NCBI GenBank assembly: GCA_031411995.1
Contig: JANOCD010000112.1
Coordinates: 1 to 64,000 of the forward strand
Reading direction: 5' to 3'
Source: Rudanella sp031411995
GTDB taxonomy: Bacteria; Bacteroidota; Bacteroidia; Cytophagales; Spirosomataceae
Length of the DNA stretch: 64,000 nucleotides
This document shows, piece by piece, positions 61,869-64,000 of the stretch (positions are counted from its first letter, which is position 1; every line of letters begins with the position of its first letter). A program made the position numbers and the translations under genes. The notes under the pieces were generated by a model that saw only the letters and a program-made list of their open reading frames with translations, was not told where the DNA came from and made no database searches.

Positions 61869-64000
61869 TTACCAGAAAGTAACCAGATCGCCTGTTACGT
61901 TTTCGACCACGTAGTGATGTCCCCATTTTTTCTCACCTGGCTTGATCGATACCGCTCCTTTTGTCCAGGGGTAGCTCGAATTAGCATAGACCCGTAAACC
62001 CTGTTCAGAAACGCCATCGTCGGGGTAAATCCGAACGGTGGCGTTTTTCAGGCCCGTTAGGCGGAGGCAGCGTTTCATGCGGGGGATCCCCGATGTCATT
62101 TCCTGACAGGAGATCATCCCCTCGGTTTGGGTCACAAAAAAGCGACTTTCCCGGTGCCAGGCTTTGGGCATAGTATAAACCGAATAGCCCCCGCTCAATT
62201 CGGTTTCGTAGCCGGTCAGAATCGGCGCACCGGACAGCAGTTTAAACCGGTGCGTGATAGTGGTGTTGGGGCAGTAGCCGGAGAAGAAATAACCATTGCT
62301 GCTACGGGCTATGGTCAACACGGGGTTCTTTACCGCCGGGCTACGCTTGTCGATACGATAGTCCAGGCCAAACTCCCTCAACACGTAGCGCATAAGCAGC
62401 GGGCCGGTAAATAACTGTTCAGGATCGTCGGGGGTCAGGAGTTTGCCCCCCGTGAATTTACTGGAATTGGTGCCGCGCACATAGGCTACTTTGCCGCCTT
62501 TCCAGGCTTGTAGGGTGCGTACCCAGACCACATCACGGCTGTTGCCGCCCTGCGTCATGGTCGTCAGAACTTTAGTCGTCGTTTCTTTTTTGTTCTTGAC
62601 CTGCGTGGCCACCCCACCCCCCGAAAACAAGGCCTGGTGCTTTATCTGCTTCGGGTAGGGCTTGTCTAATTTATCCACGTTGAGGGTTGAATTTACCGTA
62701 AAATCACCCTCAATCGCCGAGGTATTCTGGAGATTCAACAGATTTAAAAAGGCTGCTCCAGCCTCGTCGGCGGGACCATATACGAGCAGTTTACCGCCGT
62801 TCTCCACGAACTCAATCAGCTTCTTTTCGAGCGGAGAGCCCGCTTCGGGGACAATGCTGACCAACACCGATTCCGCAAAAAACGCCGGTTTGGCCGTAAT
62901 GACTTTTTGGAAGGCATTGGTCGAAATAATCGTGTTTAGCGGAAAACCGTTATTGATGGCTTGTCGGATAAGCCAATCACCGTAATAAATTTCAGGCACC
63001 CGCTTCGGCTCTTTGTAGGCCCAGGTATGATATTCATCGAACGGATACACCCACACAAGTGGCCCCGGTGCCGTGGGCGAATCGTAGCGGGCTTTCAGAA
63101 TATGGGGCGTAACCTCGTCGGGAACCTGCGCGGGCAGTTCACCATACGTATTGTCGGCGGTCAGGAAGCTCAGATGCGTGGGCAGACGGATTTCGCCTTT
63201 AGCGTTAATGCGTGCTACCGCCATTGGCAGGTAGATGTCGTGCGGTTCTTGCCCGTAACGGTCAAGCCAGGGGCTGTTAACCCACCACGGATCATGGGTG
63301 TAGTACCGGAACAGATACCGTTCGTCGGGAAGCTCGGCCATGCGCGACATATACCCCGCCATTTCCAACCCAAAATCGCCGTCTAGCGCGGCCCAGGGCG
63401 AATTGGGTGGGGGCAACATATTGTATTTCCCGCCGTAAATCTGCTTCAGATCAACACCATCACGGGCTAAGTCGGCTCCAGTTGAGAGGTTGGTTCCCCG
63501 CGTCTGAATCTGAAAGTCGGGACACTCTTGCCTGAACCGATTCCAGAAATCAGCGATCAGGGCACGGGTAGTTGCTAGTTTTTCGGTGGCAAATGTCTTG
63601 CCATCAAAAATAGCCCCGGTCGATGACCATCCTTCGACCCCGAAGCCGAACCCATTACTGAACCAGATATAATCGTAGCCCAGATCGGTCAGAAAATGCT
63701 GACTCTGCCGCCCGAAAAAGGTACCGAAGGGCGTGTTGGCCGGTATCCCGTTGGGGAATCCGGCGTACTTGTCCGTATCAGCGTTGAGCACGGAATAGCA
63801 GCTTACGAACGACTTGTGACCCATCGCGTTCCCCCCAAGTATCTCTGAGTGCTTCTGGTACTTAAACGGCGATTTGGCGAATTCTGGCCCCGGATCGAAC
63901 GTTGCTCCGATGCGGACAGGCTTACCGGTGACTCGTGTTCCAGTTTCCTTCAGCGTCTGAATGATGGCCCTCAAGTCGCCGTACGTGAACGCAGGCGGAT
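61869..64000 (-). CDS. Large secreted-type protein of the sugar cluster (5' end beyond window)
   Basis: The frame is open through the right edge (it reads PPAFTYGDLRAIIQTLKETG into the window), so the gene is partial, with at least 710 residues. Segments such as LGYDYIWFSNGFGFGVEGWS and GPLVWVYPFDEYHTW suggest a TIM-barrel hydrolase. LVYGPADEAGAAFLNLLNL resembles a beta-galactosidase-trimerisation-like domain. I cannot assign a CAZy family. It ends next to the sulfatase gene and belongs to the same operon. Confidence 0.7.
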   Translation of the reverse strand, partial: PPAFTYGDLRAIIQTLKETGTRVTGKPVRIGATFDPGPEFAKSPFKYQKHSEILGGNAMGHKSFVSCYSVLNADTDKYAGFPNGIPANTPFGTFFGRQSQHFLTDLGYDYIWFSNGFGFGVEGWSSTGAIFDGKTFATEKLATTRALIADFWNRFRQECPDFQIQTRGTNLSTGADLARDGVDLKQIYGGKYNMLPPPNSPWAALDGDFGLEMAGYMSRMAELPDERYLFRYYTHDPWWVNSPWLDRYGQEPHDIYLPMAVARINAKGEIRLPTHLSFLTADNTYGELPAQVPDEVTPHILKARYDSPTAPGPLVWVYPFDEYHTWAYKEPKRVPEIYYGDWLIRQAINNGFPLNTIISTNAFQKVITAKPAFFAESVLVSIVPEAGSPLEKKLIEFVENGGKLLVYGPADEAGAAFLNLLNLQNTSAIEGDFTVNSTLNVDKLDKPYPKQIKHQALFSGGGVATQVKNKKETTTKVLTTMTQGGNSRDVVWVRTLQAWKGGKVAYVRGTNSSKFTGGKLLTPDDPEQLFTGPLLMRYVLREFGLDYRIDKRSPAVKNPVLTIARSSNGYFFSGYCPNTTITHRFKLLSGAPILTGYETELSGGYSVYTMPKAWHRESRFFVTQTEGMISCQEMTSGIPRMKRCLRLTGLKNATVRIYPDDGVSEQGLRVYANSSYPWTKGAVSIKPGEKKWGHHYVVENVTGDLVTFW

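Noticed and set aside
1..64000. tRNA, rRNA, riboswitch or complete insertion sequence
   Set aside because: No cloverleaf, rRNA-like block, known riboswitch core or transposase with terminal repeats was recognised by eye. A covariance-model scan would be needed to exclude small RNAs.

Overview
The window looks like DNA of a Bacteroidota bacterium of the Cytophagales type (Spirosoma-like). The support is a Bacteroidetes-type conjugation system (TraE to TraO order), a canonical TTTG-N19-TAnnTTTG promoter, weak or absent Shine-Dalgarno sites, a LytS/LytTR pair and GH106 and sulfatase genes. The genus is an inference from the overall gene style, not a database match. About 2-52 kb reads as the backbone of a large conjugative plasmid (or an integrated copy of one). 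About 52-64 kb is a polysaccharide-degradation cluster. No tRNA, rRNA, CRISPR array or complete insertion sequence was recognised.

Layout. 0.2-2 kb: AT-rich pair of a small membrane protein and a HEXXH metalloprotease. 2.1-4.9 kb: serine resolvase with a candidate recombination site, two small unknown genes and a tyrosine integrase. 5.0-6.5 kb: Rep_3 initiator and an iteron origin bounded by two oppositely oriented perfect DnaA boxes. 6.7-14.6 kb: unknown genes, a LytS/LytTR two-component system, a 40-codon small ORF, an attenuator-like terminator and a full-length LanB-type dehydratase, a receiver-like protein and a small HTH protein. This is a possible unusual RiPP locus. 14.8-16.7 kb: small genes and a DUF932 protein. 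16.8-19.7 kb (minus): VirD4-type coupling protein and M23 peptidase. 19.8-32.2 kb: small genes, a TOPRIM protein with a degenerate nucleotidyltransferase-like N-terminus, a RecE-like nuclease, a DarB-like methylase-helicase of about 1,700 residues, and a PLD nuclease with an AbiJ-like N-terminus. 32.4-36.0 kb: TraA-like ParA, DUF3408-like protein, a phased 9-bp repeat array, MobC and relaxase. 36.1-38.7 kb: umuC remnant, DM13 lipoprotein, outer-membrane protein and chlorite-dismutase-family protein. 38.8-49.8 kb (minus): the type IV secretion operon. 50.0-51.9 kb: lipoprotein and a second ParA/RHH partition pair. 52.3-64 kb: GntR regulator, SGNH hydrolase, esterase, two tandem GH106-like enzymes, sulfatase and a partial large secreted protein.

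How it fits together. Rep and its iterons would drive replication. Iteron-like 19-mers also occur about 13-37 kb away in four places, which may couple copy-number control to distant parts of the element. MobC, relaxase, coupling protein and the Tra proteins form a complete-looking transfer machine, with M23 peptidase opening the wall. ParA systems, resolvase and integrase serve stability. The methylase-helicase is probably antirestriction. The AT-rich metalloprotease pair and the AbiJ-PLD gene are the best candidates for defence cargo, and the LanB locus for a new peptide product.
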